Notes: a model not told the origin generated them from the sequence alone. Counted from the stretch's first letter, positions 26,227-35,459 are shown. The stretch: DNA of 64,000 nucleotides from CAYTZH01 sp964442285 (GCA_964442285.1 CAYTZH010000023.1:5101-69100); one strand, 5' to 3'. Program-made: numbers and translations.

Positions 26227-29200
26227 TCAGCGGTAGTCGTGGCTCCTGGGCAGCACCCGCTCTGCGGAGCGGGGCGGCCGGACGCTGCGGGGATGGCGCC
26301 GGGCGGCGGCCGCCGTGTCGCTCGCCAGCGGTCGCAGATTCCGGACCCGGATGTGGATCACCCCGTCCACCTTCTGGATGGGGCCGGCCACTTCGACGAT
26401 CGAGGCCATGTGCAGCGGCGCCCGGAAGCGCTGGAAGGCCCGCGGCGTGAGGACGGCGTTGGCGGTCCCCGTCTCGTCTTCCAGGGTGAGGAAGCAGAAG
26501 CCCTTGGCGGAGACCGGGCGCTGCCGCACGATCAGGTGCCCCGCCACCCGGACGTGTCGGCCGTCGGGCACGCGGCGCAGCGCCTCCGCCGAGAGCAGGC
26601 CGCGCGCGCGCAGGGCGTCGCGCAGGTGGGCCATCACCTGGGGCCCCGTGGTGAGGCCGGCCACCCGGTAGTCGGTCAGGGTCTCTTCCAGGGACGTCAT
26701 CTCGGCCAGGGGCGAGGGCCCGTCGGCCGGTCGCGTACCGGCGAACAGCGACGTGGGGTCGCGCTCCAGGGCGGCCACCTGCCACAGGGCGCCACGCCGG
26801 GTATCCGCCGCGGGATCGACGCAGGCCAGGGCCCCGAGCTCCGCCAGGGCGTCGAGCTCGGGGCGCTGGAAGCCCACGCGGCGGCTCAGGTCGGCGAGGT
26901 CGCGGAAGGGGGCGCGGGCGCGCGCGGCCTCGATGCGCGCGCCGGTCTCCGCGTGCAGGCCCCCGACGGCCTTCAGGCCGAGACGCACGGCCGGCCCGCC
27001 CTCGCCCGGCTCCAGGGTGCAGCGCCAGTCCGAGTGCGCGACGTCGATCGGGCGCACCTCCACCCCGTGGCGCTGGGCGTCCTTGACCAGGGTGGCGGCG
27101 CTGTAGAAGCCCATGGGCTGGGCGTTGAGCAGGCCCACCAGGAAGGCCGCGGGGTGATGGGCCTTGAGCCAGGCCGAGGCGTAGGCGATCAGGGCGAACG
27201 ACGCGGCGTGGGACTCGGGAAAGCCGTAGAGGGCGAAGGAGGTGATGCCGCGCACCACCTCCTCCTGGGCCTCGCCCGTGATGCCGCGCTCGGTCATGCC
27301 CCGGCGCAGGCGCACCTCGATCTCGCGCATGCGCTCCTCGGAGCGCTTGAAGCCCATGGCCCGGCGCAGCTCCTCGGCCTCGCCGCCGCTGAAGCCCGAC
27401 ACGGCCATGGCCACCCGCAGCAGCTGCTCCTGGAAGATGGGGACGCCCAGGGTGCGCTTCAGGATGGGCTCGAGGGAGGGGTGGGGATAGCGGACCTCCT
27501 GGCGCCCGGCGCGTCGCTCGATGTACGGATTCACCATCTGGCCCACGATCGGACCGGGCCGGATGATGGCGACCTCCACCACCAGGTCGTAGAAGCAGCG
27601 CGGCTTCAGGCGCGGCAGGGTCGCCATCTGCGCGCGGCTCTCGATCTGGAACACGCCGACGGTCTCGGCGCGCTGGATCATGGCGTAGGTCTTCGGGTCG
27701 TCGGGCGGCAGGCGGGCCAGGTCGACCTCCACGCCCTCGTGCTTCCGGATCAGCGGCAGGGTCTCCTCCAGGGCCGCCAGCATGCCGAGGCCCAGCAGGT
27801 CGATCTTGATGATGCCCAGGTCGGCGCAGTCCTCCTTGTCCCACTGCACCACGGTGCGGTCGGGCATGCTGGCGGGCTCCAGGGGCACCACCTCGTCGAG
27901 GCGGCCGGCGGCGATCACGAGGCCCCCGGAGTGCTGACCCAGGTGCCGGGGCAGGCCGCGCACGTCGCGCACCAGGCGCAGCAGGGTACGCAGGCGCGGC
28001 GACTCGGGGTCGACGCCCGCGTCGCGCAGCAGGGGCGCCAGGGCGTCGCGCTCCTCGTCGTACTGCCAGCTCGAGAGCAGCTTGGAGAGCTTGTCGACGG
28101 CGTCGGGCGAGAAGCCGAGCACCTTGCCCATCTCGCGCACGGCCGAGCGCATGCGGTAGGTGATGACGTTGGCGGTCATGCCGGCGCCGTGGGGGCCGTA
28201 GCGACCGTAGACGTACTGGATGACCTCCTCGCGGCGGTCGCCCGAGGGCAGGTCCACGTCGATGTCCGGCCACTCGCCGCGCTCCTCGGAGAGGAAGCGC
28301 TCGAAGAGCAGCTCCATGCCCACCGGATCGACCGCGGTGATGCCCAGCGCGTAGCACACGACGCTGTTGGCCGCGGAGCCGCGGCCCTGGGCCAGGATCC
28401 GCCGCTTGCGGGCATGGCGCACCACGTCCCAGACGATGAGGAAGTAGCCCGCGAGGTCGAGCTTCTCGATCACCCCCAGCTCGTGCTCGAGCTGGGCGCG
28501 CACGCGCGGCGCGAGCGACGCCCCGTAGCGCTCGCGGGCGCCGGCGAACGCCAGCCGGCGCAGCAGGCCCTGGGGCGTCTCGCCGGGGGGGCGGGGAAAG
28601 TCCGGGAAGCGGTAGCCCAGGTTCTCCAGGCTGAAGGCGCAGCGCTCGGCGATGTCGCGGGTGGCGCGCACCCAGTCGGGACGCTCGGCGAAGCGCGCCG
28701 CCTGCTCCGCCCGTGGGCGCAGGAAACGCTCGCCGTTGCCGAGCAGTCTGCGCCCGGCGCGGTCCAGGGTGGTCTTCTCGCGCAGACACGTGAAGGCGTC
28801 GTGGAGGCGGCGTCCCTCCGGTCGCGCGTAGCGGACGTCGCCGGTGGCCACCACCGGGACGCGGGCGGTCTCGGCCAGGGCGGCGGCCCAGCGGGTGCCG
28901 GCCTCGCCGGCCCGGTCCAGGTGGCGGGAGACGTCCACCCACAGCCGCCCCGGGAAGACGGCCGCGGCCCGGTCGAGGGCGGCGCGGGTGAGGGCGCCGT
29001 CGCCCCGCACCAGGGCCAGGAGGTCGGCCGCGTGCTCCTCCACCGCGTCCCAGGAGACCGCGGCCTCGCCCTTGGGGCGCGCCGCCTGGCCGCGGGTCAC
29101 CAGGCGCGAGAGGGCGCGGTAGCCCCGGGGCGACGGCACCAGCAGCAGCAGGCGACCGCCGTCGTCGAGGCTCACCTCGGCCCCCACGATCGGGTGCAGG

Positions 29201-29433
29201 CCGGCCTGGCGGGCGGCCTGGTAGAAGCGGGGCGCGCCGTAGAGGCCGTCGCGGTCCGCCAGGGCGAGGGCGGGATGGTCGAGCTCGGCGGCCCGGGCGA
29301 CCAGCTCCTCGGGGTTGGAGGCACCGTCCAGGAACGAGAAGGCACTGCGGCAGCGCAGCTCGACGTAGTCGGCCGCCAGCTCGTGGGGGCGGGCGGAGGG
29401 ACCGCGGGGACGGGCGGAGGGGCGGGGGGACAT
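26227..29433 (-). CDS. dnaE2: Error-prone DNA polymerase III alpha subunit (DnaE2)
   Basis: The 1068-residue protein has the DnaE2 layout: PHP domain (YVELRCRSAFSFLDGASN), polymerase palm with catalytic acids in PDIDVDLPSGDRREEV, the GIIKIDLLGLGML segment, fingers and a C-terminal OB domain (VRVAGHLIVRQRPVSAKGF). It is shorter than replicative DnaE, as DnaE2 is. It carries out mutagenic translesion synthesis together with ImuA and ImuB, both encoded 4-9 kb away. The start codon is only six bases from a sequence element shared with imuA. The divergent response-regulator gene begins 52 bases away. Confidence 0.95.
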   Translation of the reverse strand: MSPRPSARPRGPSARPHELAADYVELRCRSAFSFLDGASNPEELVARAAELDHPALALADRDGLYGAPRFYQAARQAGLHPIVGAEVSLDDGGRLLLLVPSPRGYRALSRLVTRGQAARPKGEAAVSWDAVEEHAADLLALVRGDGALTRAALDRAAAVFPGRLWVDVSRHLDRAGEAGTRWAAALAETARVPVVATGDVRYARPEGRRLHDAFTCLREKTTLDRAGRRLLGNGERFLRPRAEQAARFAERPDWVRATRDIAERCAFSLENLGYRFPDFPRPPGETPQGLLRRLAFAGARERYGASLAPRVRAQLEHELGVIEKLDLAGYFLIVWDVVRHARKRRILAQGRGSAANSVVCYALGITAVDPVGMELLFERFLSEERGEWPDIDVDLPSGDRREEVIQYVYGRYGPHGAGMTANVITYRMRSAVREMGKVLGFSPDAVDKLSKLLSSWQYDEERDALAPLLRDAGVDPESPRLRTLLRLVRDVRGLPRHLGQHSGGLVIAAGRLDEVVPLEPASMPDRTVVQWDKEDCADLGIIKIDLLGLGMLAALEETLPLIRKHEGVEVDLARLPPDDPKTYAMIQRAETVGVFQIESRAQMATLPRLKPRCFYDLVVEVAIIRPGPIVGQMVNPYIERRAGRQEVRYPHPSLEPILKRTLGVPIFQEQLLRVAMAVSGFSGGEAEELRRAMGFKRSEERMREIEVRLRRGMTERGITGEAQEEVVRGITSFALYGFPESHAASFALIAYASAWLKAHHPAAFLVGLLNAQPMGFYSAATLVKDAQRHGVEVRPIDVAHSDWRCTLEPGEGGPAVRLGLKAVGGLHAETGARIEAARARAPFRDLADLSRRVGFQRPELDALAELGALACVDPAADTRRGALWQVAALERDPTSLFAGTRPADGPSPLAEMTSLEETLTDYRVAGLTTGPQVMAHLRDALRARGLLSAEALRRVPDGRHVRVAGHLIVRQRPVSAKGFCFLTLEDETGTANAVLTPRAFQRFRAPLHMASIVEVAGPIQKVDGVIHIRVRNLRPLASDTAAAARRHPRSVRPPRSAERVLPRSHDYR

Positions 29434-29439
29434 TTCCTA

Positions 29440-29471
29440 ATTTTCGCTTCGTTTTCGTCTTCGGGTCAAGG
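29440..29471 (-). promoter_or_regulatory. Promoter and candidate damage-response element of dnaE2
   Basis: Read toward dnaE2 this gives TTGACC (29469-29464), an 18-base spacer and GAAAAT (29445-29440), ending six bases from ATG 29433. It is 24/32 identical, without gaps, to the element upstream of imuA. The -10-like hexamer is so close to the start codon that the transcript may be leaderless. The motif is not a LexA box type that I recognise. Confidence 0.6.
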
Positions 29472-29485
29472 TAAGATGAGGCGAC

Positions 29486-29878
29486 GTGGATGCGCAAGAG
29501 CGGGAGAAGATCCTGGTCGCGGACGACGAGGCCGTCCTGCGGCGGCTCATCAACCGCATCCTCGACCGGGCGGGCTACGGCGTGGTCCTGGCCGCCGATG
29601 GCGCCGAGGCCGCCGACGCCCTGGCCAGCGAGCCGTCGGCGCTGCGTGCGGTCGTGCTCGACGTGGGCATGCCGCCCGACGGTCCCCAGCCGATCCTCCG
29701 CCAGCTGCGGGAGCGCGCTGACGACGTCGGCGTCGTGCTCATGAGCGGCGCCACCCTGGACCCGGACCTGAAGGCCGACCTCGATCGGCACCACGGCGTG
29801 TTCCTCCCCAAGCCCTTCGCGCCGGACGCCCTGCTCGAGGCGTTGGGCTGCGCCCTGGCCGCGCCCGCCGAGGACTGA
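29486..29878 (+). CDS. Single-domain response regulator
   Basis: The 130-residue protein is a receiver domain only: acidic pair in ILVADDEAVLRRLINRI, phospho-acceptor Asp in AVVLDVGMPPDG, conserved Ser in VVLMSGATL, and Lys in VFLPKPFAPDALLEALG. No output domain is present. The start is GTG 29486 (GTG GAT GCG), in a tight 52-base divergent region with dnaE2. It lies upstream of the amine oxidase-like gene with a one-base gap, so they share a transcript. A cognate kinase could be either kinase gene at 4.3-7.7 kb or the sensorless one at 41.8 kb, but this is a guess. Confidence 0.9.
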   Translation: MDAQEREKILVADDEAVLRRLINRILDRAGYGVVLAADGAEAADALASEPSALRAVVLDVGMPPDGPQPILRQLRERADDVGVVLMSGATLDPDLKADLDRHHGVFLPKPFAPDALLEALGCALAAPAED

Positions 29879-29879
29879 C

Positions 29880-31196
29880 ATGGGCTCGGTCGTGGTCATC
29901 GGCGCCGGGATCGCGGGACTCACCTGCGCCTGGCGCCTGCAGGAGCGCGGCCACGACGTCGAGGTGCTGGAGCGCGAGGCGACGCCCGGCGGCCGCATGC
30001 GCAGCGAGCCCCTGGGCGACTTCAGCGTCGATCGGGGCGCCCAGTTCGTCTCGAGCGGCTACCGCAACCTGCACGGCGTGGTCCACGAGCTGGGGCTCGC
30101 CGACCGCGTGCGCGGGCTGGCCGAGCCGCGCAACGCCATCCTGCGCGGCGGGGTCCTGCACCCGGGCGACTACGACAGCCCCGCCGCCTTCGTCGCCTCG
30201 CGGCTGCTCTCGTGGCCGAGCCGCCTGCGGCTGCCGCGGGTGCTCTGGCCGCTGCTGCGCCACCGGCTGCAGCTCGACCCGCTGCACCCGGAGCTGGCGG
30301 CGCCCCTCGACACCCGCGATCTGGCCACCTGGCTGCGCCGGACCGCCGGCGACGAGGCCGAGGCCTACCTGTTCGGTCCGGCCTTCTCCGCCACCTTCGA
30401 CAGCGAGCCGGAGGACCTCTCGGCCGTCTTCGGCATGCTGATGCTGCGCTGGCTCCTGCGCGGCTTCCGGCTCCAGGCCTTCGCGGGCGGGACGGGCCTG
30501 CTGACGCGTACCCTGGCCGAGCGGCTGCCGGTGCGCACCGGCTGCGAAGTGCGTTCCGTGGAGACCGAGGCCGACGGCGCAGTGGTGCGCTACCGGGTCG
30601 GCGCCCGCAGCGGTCGCGCCCTCGCCGACGCCGTGGTCGTCGCCGTGCCGGGCGCCGCGGTGGCGGGGATCTGTCCCAAGCTCACGCCCGCCGAGCGCAG
30701 CTTCTTCGAGCACGTGCACTACGGGCGTGGCGCCATCGTGCACCTGGCCCTGGAGGAGCCGCCGGCGACGCTGCCCTACTACGGGGTCGCGTTCCCGCGC
30801 CCCGAAGGCATCGGGCTCTACGGACTCGCCGTCGACCATCACAAGCCCGGGGTGGCACCGCCCGGCGCCGGCCTGCTGAACGTGGCCCTCACCGAGGCGG
30901 CGGCCCGCGCGCTGTGGGACGCGCCGGACGAACGGGTCGTGGCCCATGCGGTGGGCGAGCTGGCGCGGACGCCGATCGGCCGGCTCGCGCCGGTGGCGGC
31001 CGCGGTGCACCGCTGGTCGCCCATGATCCCGCAGTTCCGCACGGGCTACACCCGTGCGCTGCGGGCCTTCCTCACCCGGGCCGACCGCTCGCCGCGGCTG
31101 CTCTTCGCCGGCGACTACCTGGTGGGCGCCACCACCGAGTCGGCCCTCACCAGCGGACTGCGCGCCGCCGACGCCGCCGCGGCCCTGCTGGCCTGA
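29880..31196 (+). CDS. FAD-dependent amine oxidase/protoporphyrinogen oxidase-like protein
   Basis: The 438-residue protein begins MGSVVVIGAGIAGLTCAWRL with an intact dinucleotide-binding motif, then EVLEREATPGGRMRSE, the second FAD motif of the amine-oxidase superfamily. The C-terminal motif LLFAGDYLVGATTESALTSG is the flavin-binding end. The middle follows the HemG/HemY-like pattern (GRGAIVHLALEEPP). It could be a protoporphyrinogen oxidase or an oxidase of another amine or steroid. It is followed six bases later by dinB. Confidence 0.86.
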   Translation: MGSVVVIGAGIAGLTCAWRLQERGHDVEVLEREATPGGRMRSEPLGDFSVDRGAQFVSSGYRNLHGVVHELGLADRVRGLAEPRNAILRGGVLHPGDYDSPAAFVASRLLSWPSRLRLPRVLWPLLRHRLQLDPLHPELAAPLDTRDLATWLRRTAGDEAEAYLFGPAFSATFDSEPEDLSAVFGMLMLRWLLRGFRLQAFAGGTGLLTRTLAERLPVRTGCEVRSVETEADGAVVRYRVGARSGRALADAVVVAVPGAAVAGICPKLTPAERSFFEHVHYGRGAIVHLALEEPPATLPYYGVAFPRPEGIGLYGLAVDHHKPGVAPPGAGLLNVALTEAAARALWDAPDERVVAHAVGELARTPIGRLAPVAAAVHRWSPMIPQFRTGYTRALRAFLTRADRSPRLLFAGDYLVGATTESALTSGLRAADAAAALLA

Positions 31197-31201
31197 GCCC
31201 G

Positions 31202-32449
31202 ATGGCCCAGCGGGTCGTCCTCCACGCGGACATGGACGCCTTCTACGCGTCGGTGGAGCAGCGCGACGACCCGTCCCTGCGCGGCCGGCCCGTCGTGGTG
31301 GGCGGCACGTCGAGCCGGGGCGTCGTCACGGCCGCCAGCTACGAGGCCCGGAGGTACGGCATCCACTCGGCCATGCCCTCGGTCGAGGCCCGGCGCCGCT
31401 GTCCCGATGCGGTGTTCGTGCGCGGCGACATGGCGCGCTACGGCAGGGAGTCGCGGCGCATCTTCTCGATCTTCCGCCGCTTCACCCCGAAGGTGGAGGG
31501 CCTCTCCCTGGACGAGGCCTTCCTCGATCTGACCGGCTGCGAGCGTCTGCTGGGCCCGCCGGCCGGGGTGGGCCAGCGGCTGCGGGAGACCGTCCGGAAG
31601 GAGACCGGGCTCGCGGTCTCGGTGGGGATCGCTCCGGTGAAGCTCGTGGCCAAGATCGCCAGCGACCTCGCCAAGCCCGACGGCCTGCTCGAGGTGGGGC
31701 CCGACGAGGTGCGCGACTTCCTGGCGCCGCTCCCCGTCGGGCGCATGTGGGGCATCGGGCCGGTCACCGAGGCGCGGCTGGAGGCCGCCGGCTTCACCAC
31801 CCTGGGCCAGCTGGCCGAGACGCCCGGCGAGCGTCTGGTGACGCTGCTCGGCGAGCTGGGCGCCACCCTCGGTCGGCGGGCCCGCGGCGAGGACGCGCGG
31901 GACGTGGAGCCGTCGCGGGCGCCGGTCTCCTACAGCGAGGAGAACACCTTCGGCAGCGACACGACGGACCTCGCGCCCCTCGTGGCCACGGCGCGCAGCC
32001 ACGCCGAGAGCGTGGCGCGGCGGATCCGCCGCGACGGCTGGCTGGCGCGCACGGTGGTGCTGAAGCTCAAGCTGGCCCGCCGGCGCGCGCCGGGACCGCG
32101 GGGCTATCCGATCCTCACCCGGCGCACGACCCTGGCCCGGCCGACCGACGACGGGCACGCCCTGGGGCGGGCGGCCTGCACGCTGCTCGAGCGGGCCCTG
32201 CAGGGCCGCGCCATCCGGCTGCTCGGCGTGGGCGTCACGAATCTGGTTCGGCACGACGCAGGCCAGCTCGCGCTCTTTGGCGACCCCGCGGCCCCGCCCG
32301 ACAACGCGCCGTTGAATCGCGCCCTCGACGCCCTCGCGGACCGCTTCGGCCCGGGCGCCGTGGTCCGCGCCGGCGACGGCCAGGTGGAGCGGGTGGGGCT
32401 CTCCCTGGCTCGCAAGGGGGGAACGGAGCCCGAGGAAGAGCCCGACTAG
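31202..32449 (+). CDS. dinB: DNA polymerase IV (Y family)
   Basis: The 415-residue protein has the Y-family palm motifs LHADMDAFYASVEQRDDP with the catalytic DxD, and SLDEAFLDLTGC with the second acidic pair; both are intact. The thumb/little finger domain is present, and the C-terminus contains the beta-clamp motif QLALFG. This is a translesion polymerase making short error-prone patches opposite damaged bases. It sits in the same direction as the response-regulator and oxidase genes, with six bases between. Together with dnaE2 and imuAB it makes the region a damage-tolerance cluster. Confidence 0.95.
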   Translation: MAQRVVLHADMDAFYASVEQRDDPSLRGRPVVVGGTSSRGVVTAASYEARRYGIHSAMPSVEARRRCPDAVFVRGDMARYGRESRRIFSIFRRFTPKVEGLSLDEAFLDLTGCERLLGPPAGVGQRLRETVRKETGLAVSVGIAPVKLVAKIASDLAKPDGLLEVGPDEVRDFLAPLPVGRMWGIGPVTEARLEAAGFTTLGQLAETPGERLVTLLGELGATLGRRARGEDARDVEPSRAPVSYSEENTFGSDTTDLAPLVATARSHAESVARRIRRDGWLARTVVLKLKLARRRAPGPRGYPILTRRTTLARPTDDGHALGRAACTLLERALQGRAIRLLGVGVTNLVRHDAGQLALFGDPAAPPDNAPLNRALDALADRFGPGAVVRAGDGQVERVGLSLARKGGTEPEEEPD

Positions 32450-32470
32450 CTGCGGGCGGAGCTCCGCGGG

Positions 32471-33070
32471 TCAGGCGGCGTGCTTGTCCCAGCGGTAGAT
32501 GCGCATGGGCGGCACGTTGAGCAGCTCGGTCTGCACGCGGGCCTTGCCGAAGACCTGGCGCCCCAGTCGGTGGACGCGATCGCGCACCTGGTAGGCGACG
32601 AAGCGTCCGCCCGGCGCCAGCGTGTCGTGGACCGCGCGCAGGATCTCGTCGCCCACGCTGCGGGGCATCGTCGAGAACGGGATGCCCGAGAGGATGGCGT
32701 CGGGCGCCGGCAGGCCGTGCTCGGCGAGGGCCTTGCGGATGTCGGTGGCCGATCCCTCGAACACCCGCAGGCGGGGGTCGGCGATGCTGCGGCGCAGGTA
32801 GCGGGCGAACTCGGGGTTGATCTCGATGGCGAGGAGCGTGGCGTCGGGCCGCATGGCCCGCAGCAGGGCGCGGGTGGTGCCCCCGGTGCCCGGACCGAGC
32901 TCGACGAGGGTCTTCGCCGAGGCCGTGGCCGCGCTGCGCACGATGCGGCGCTCGAGGAAGCGCGAGCTCGGGATGATGGAGCCCACCTGCTTGGGGCGGT
33001 CGAGGAAGCCGCGGAAGAACTGGATGCGGTGGTCGGGCGACTTCTCGCGGCGGCGCGGCTGGGGGGCCAT
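32471..33070 (-). CDS. SAM-dependent methyltransferase (PmtA/KsgA-like)
   Basis: The 199-residue protein has motif I ELGPGTGGTTRALL, motif II LLAIEINPEFARYL and a later FEGSATDI and GIPFSTMPRS. The N-terminal FFRGFLDRPKQVGSIIPSS fits the phospholipid N-methyltransferase PmtA or rRNA adenine dimethylase-like branch. Likely substrates are phosphatidylethanolamine or another amine. I chose ATG 33070; the open frame continues upstream to 33268 with an Arg-rich translation lacking homology. Confidence 0.82.
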   Translation of the reverse strand: MAPQPRRREKSPDHRIQFFRGFLDRPKQVGSIIPSSRFLERRIVRSAATASAKTLVELGPGTGGTTRALLRAMRPDATLLAIEINPEFARYLRRSIADPRLRVFEGSATDIRKALAEHGLPAPDAILSGIPFSTMPRSVGDEILRAVHDTLAPGGRFVAYQVRDRVHRLGRQVFGKARVQTELLNVPPMRIYRWDKHAA

Positions 33071-33182
33071 GGGTCTTTCTCTCCGTGAGCGTGGTTCGGG
33101 TGCGCGGATGATCGGTGTAGCCGCTCGCCACGAGGCGGTCAATGTTTCGTCACCCCGATGACACGCGACTCGAGACTCGATC

Positions 33183-34697
33183 TCAATCGTACACCGCATC
33201 CACCGACCAGCGCCGCTCGACCGCGTCGTAGCGGAGGCGCACCAGGGCTCCCTCGGACGTCTGGACATCGAAGTGGTCGAAGGCGAAGTGCGCTTCCGGG
33301 CTCCACCACTGACCGGTGCTGCGCCAGGGACCGGCGGCGCTCACCACGGGGCCTCCGGCCACCGCGCTGCGCAGCCAGACGGGACGGCCGGCCTGCAGGC
33401 GGACCTGGGCGGGCAGCGGGGGCCGGAGCGCGCGCAGGGCCAGGCGCGCCGCCGGCGGCGCCGCCGTGGCGTCGGCGGTGGGGGCGAACGGCCGCAAGGC
33501 CACCGCGTCGGGGTGGTGGCTGTCGGCCACGGCGGGCGCCCCCACCCGGCCGTCTCCGCACAGGGCCTCCAGCTCGGCCAGGGTGCGGGAGAGCACGGCC
33601 GGGGCGGGCCCCGCGGGCCGGAACAGGTCGAGCTGATCGCGGCGCTGGGGCTCGGGCTCGGTCGCGATGCTCACCGCCTCGACGGGCGCCGGTGGCGGAC
33701 GGGCCTCGAGGGCCAGGCAGGCCAGCCGCAGCAGCACACGCACGTCCGCGGTCGGCGCGGCGACGCCCACCCGACGCGCGTCGCGCCCGCCTCCCTCGAG
33801 GCTCAGGTCGAGCTCGAGGGCGCCGCAGGCGAGCCCACGCACGTCGAGACGGGCCGCCAGTCGCGAGAGCAGCCCGCGCAGCACGAAGGTCAGGGGCTCC
33901 AGTCGGTCGACGGCGTACTCGAGGTCCGTGGCCTCGATGGCGCGGGTCGCCGTGGGCGTCGGCAGGGCTTCGCGGGGCTCCTCGCCCCGGGCCAGGGCGG
34001 CCAGGCGCAGTCCCTCGGGACCGAGGCGTCGGGAGAGGCCGCGTCGCGGAAGACGCGCCAGGTCGCCCACCCGGCGCAGGCCGAAACGCGTGCAGATCTC
34101 GGCCAGGGCATCGGAGAGCTGCAGCAGATCGAGGGGCAGGGGCGCGAGGAAGGCGGCCTCGCTGCCGGCCTCCACCACGCGGACGGCGTCGGGCGCGAGG
34201 GCCCGGGCGGCGGTCCGGGCCACGGTGCGGGAGCTGGCCACGGCGCTGGCGGCCGGCAGGCCCACCGCACGCGCGCGCTCGACGAGGACGGTGGCGAAGC
34301 CGGCTTCCGAGCGGAACAGGCGGTCCACGCCCCGGGCATCGACGAAGACGGCGGCCTCGCCGCCCCAGGCGCCCTCACCGGGAGGGGCCAGCGCGGCGCG
34401 CGGGGAGGCGGAGAGCGCCACGTCGAGCAGGGCGTCCCGGGCGGCGGCGGCGCGGGCGGGCGAAGCGACCCGCACCGCGAGTCCGGCCACGGCAGCCCGG
34501 GCGTGGACGACCGCCGTGCCCGGACGTACGCCTTGCTGTGTTGCCTCGGGAGAGACGGCGACGATCTCGGCCCGGGGGCCGGGGCCGGCGGCGATCGCGA
34601 GCGGGGTCCCGCCCAGCTCGGGATGCGCGCGCAGCTCCGCGGCCAGGGGCAGGTCGGGCACCCGCAGGCAGGCGATCCGCGGGGCCGTGGGGGGCAC
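33183..34697 (-). CDS. imuB: ImuB, catalytically inactive Y-family polymerase
   Basis: The 504-residue protein has a Y-family outline but lacks the catalytic acids: the DMDAFY-type motif is replaced by RVPDLPLAAEL, and the SxDEAFLD motif by FVDARGVDRLF. That loss is the defining feature of ImuB. A beta-clamp motif QLDLF occurs at about residue 350, so it can recruit DnaE2 to the clamp. Its start is four bases from the imuA stop, so the pair is an operon. The C-terminal third is poorly conserved. Confidence 0.92.
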   Translation of the reverse strand: MPPTAPRIACLRVPDLPLAAELRAHPELGGTPLAIAAGPGPRAEIVAVSPEATQQGVRPGTAVVHARAAVAGLAVRVASPARAAAARDALLDVALSASPRAALAPPGEGAWGGEAAVFVDARGVDRLFRSEAGFATVLVERARAVGLPAASAVASSRTVARTAARALAPDAVRVVEAGSEAAFLAPLPLDLLQLSDALAEICTRFGLRRVGDLARLPRRGLSRRLGPEGLRLAALARGEEPREALPTPTATRAIEATDLEYAVDRLEPLTFVLRGLLSRLAARLDVRGLACGALELDLSLEGGGRDARRVGVAAPTADVRVLLRLACLALEARPPPAPVEAVSIATEPEPQRRDQLDLFRPAGPAPAVLSRTLAELEALCGDGRVGAPAVADSHHPDAVALRPFAPTADATAAPPAARLALRALRPPLPAQVRLQAGRPVWLRSAVAGGPVVSAAGPWRSTGQWWSPEAHFAFDHFDVQTSEGALVRLRYDAVERRWSVDAVYD

Positions 34698-34701
34698 GGG
34701 C

Positions 34702-35418
34702 TCACGGAAGCGCCGGACCGCGAAGGCGCATCGCGGTGCGGCCGCCCACCGGCCCCGCGCGGTTGCGCACCAGGGTCACCTCGCTCTCCACGGCCTCGAG
34801 CAGGGGCGGCGTGCCGACGAAGCGGGCGCGGGGCGCGCCGAGCTCCAGCACCAGGTCGGCGCTCGTGCCCACCCGGCGCTCGGTGCCGGGAACCACCAGG
34901 GAGGTGCCGCTCCGCGCCGCCGCCCGCGCCAGGCGCAGGACGGCGGCGCGCGGCAGCGGCTCGGCCGAATCCAGCACCACCAGGCCGAAGCCCCGGGCCG
35001 TCAGCAGCAGGTCGGCGGCGCGCAGGGCCTCGCGGCCCGGCGGGGGGCGCGCCCAGAGCACCCGCGCCAGCGCCACCCCGCAGGCGGCCGCCGAGGCCGG
35101 ATCGAAGGCGTCCGCGACGTCGACCACGGCGGCGCTCTCCCGGCGCCCGGTGGCCGACGCCAGCAGCGCCAGGACCAGGGCGGTGTGGCCCGAGCTGGTG
35201 GGGCCGACGATCTCCACCAGGCTGCCGGTGGGGATGCCGCCGTCCAGGAGGTGGTCGAGGGCCTCGACGCCGGTGGAGCGGCGCTCGGGTGCCGAGCGCT
35301 CGGGTGCCTCGCCTCGGTGGACGAGGCGTCCGAGGCTGCCCAGATCGCGCAGATCGCGCAGCACGGCATCGACCGCGTCGGCGCTGGGCCGCGCGGCCCC
35401 GGGACCGATGGGGGGCAT
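34702..35418 (-). CDS. imuA: ImuA, RecA-like accessory protein with degenerate Walker A
   Basis: The 238-residue protein is a RecA-fold protein: a helical start, then LDHLLDGGIPTGSLVEIVG and the P-loop region GPTSSGHT (residues 72-79). In RecA the Lys of GKT binds the phosphate; here residue 78 is His. Walker B-like SLVVLDSAEP follows. Such changes occur in the ImuA family and suggest weak or no ATPase activity. It works with ImuB and DnaE2 in mutagenic repair. Its start lies nine bases from the shared upstream element at 35428-35459. Confidence 0.9.
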   Translation of the reverse strand: MPPIGPGAARPSADAVDAVLRDLRDLGSLGRLVHRGEAPERSAPERRSTGVEALDHLLDGGIPTGSLVEIVGPTSSGHTALVLALLASATGRRESAAVVDVADAFDPASAAACGVALARVLWARPPPGREALRAADLLLTARGFGLVVLDSAEPLPRAAVLRLARAAARSGTSLVVPGTERRVGTSADLVLELGAPRARFVGTPPLLEAVESEVTLVRNRAGPVGGRTAMRLRGPALP

Positions 35419-35427
35419 CGCAGGCCG

Positions 35428-35459
35428 ATTTTCGTCTTTTTTTCACCTCCGAGTCAAGG
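35428..35459 (-). promoter_or_regulatory. Promoter and candidate damage-response element of imuA
   Basis: Read toward imuA: TTGACT (35457-35452), an 18-base spacer and GAAAAT (35433-35428), then nine bases to ATG 35418. It is 24/32 identical to the dnaE2 element. The distance again leaves little or no 5' leader. A large inverted repeat begins at its outer edge. Confidence 0.6.
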
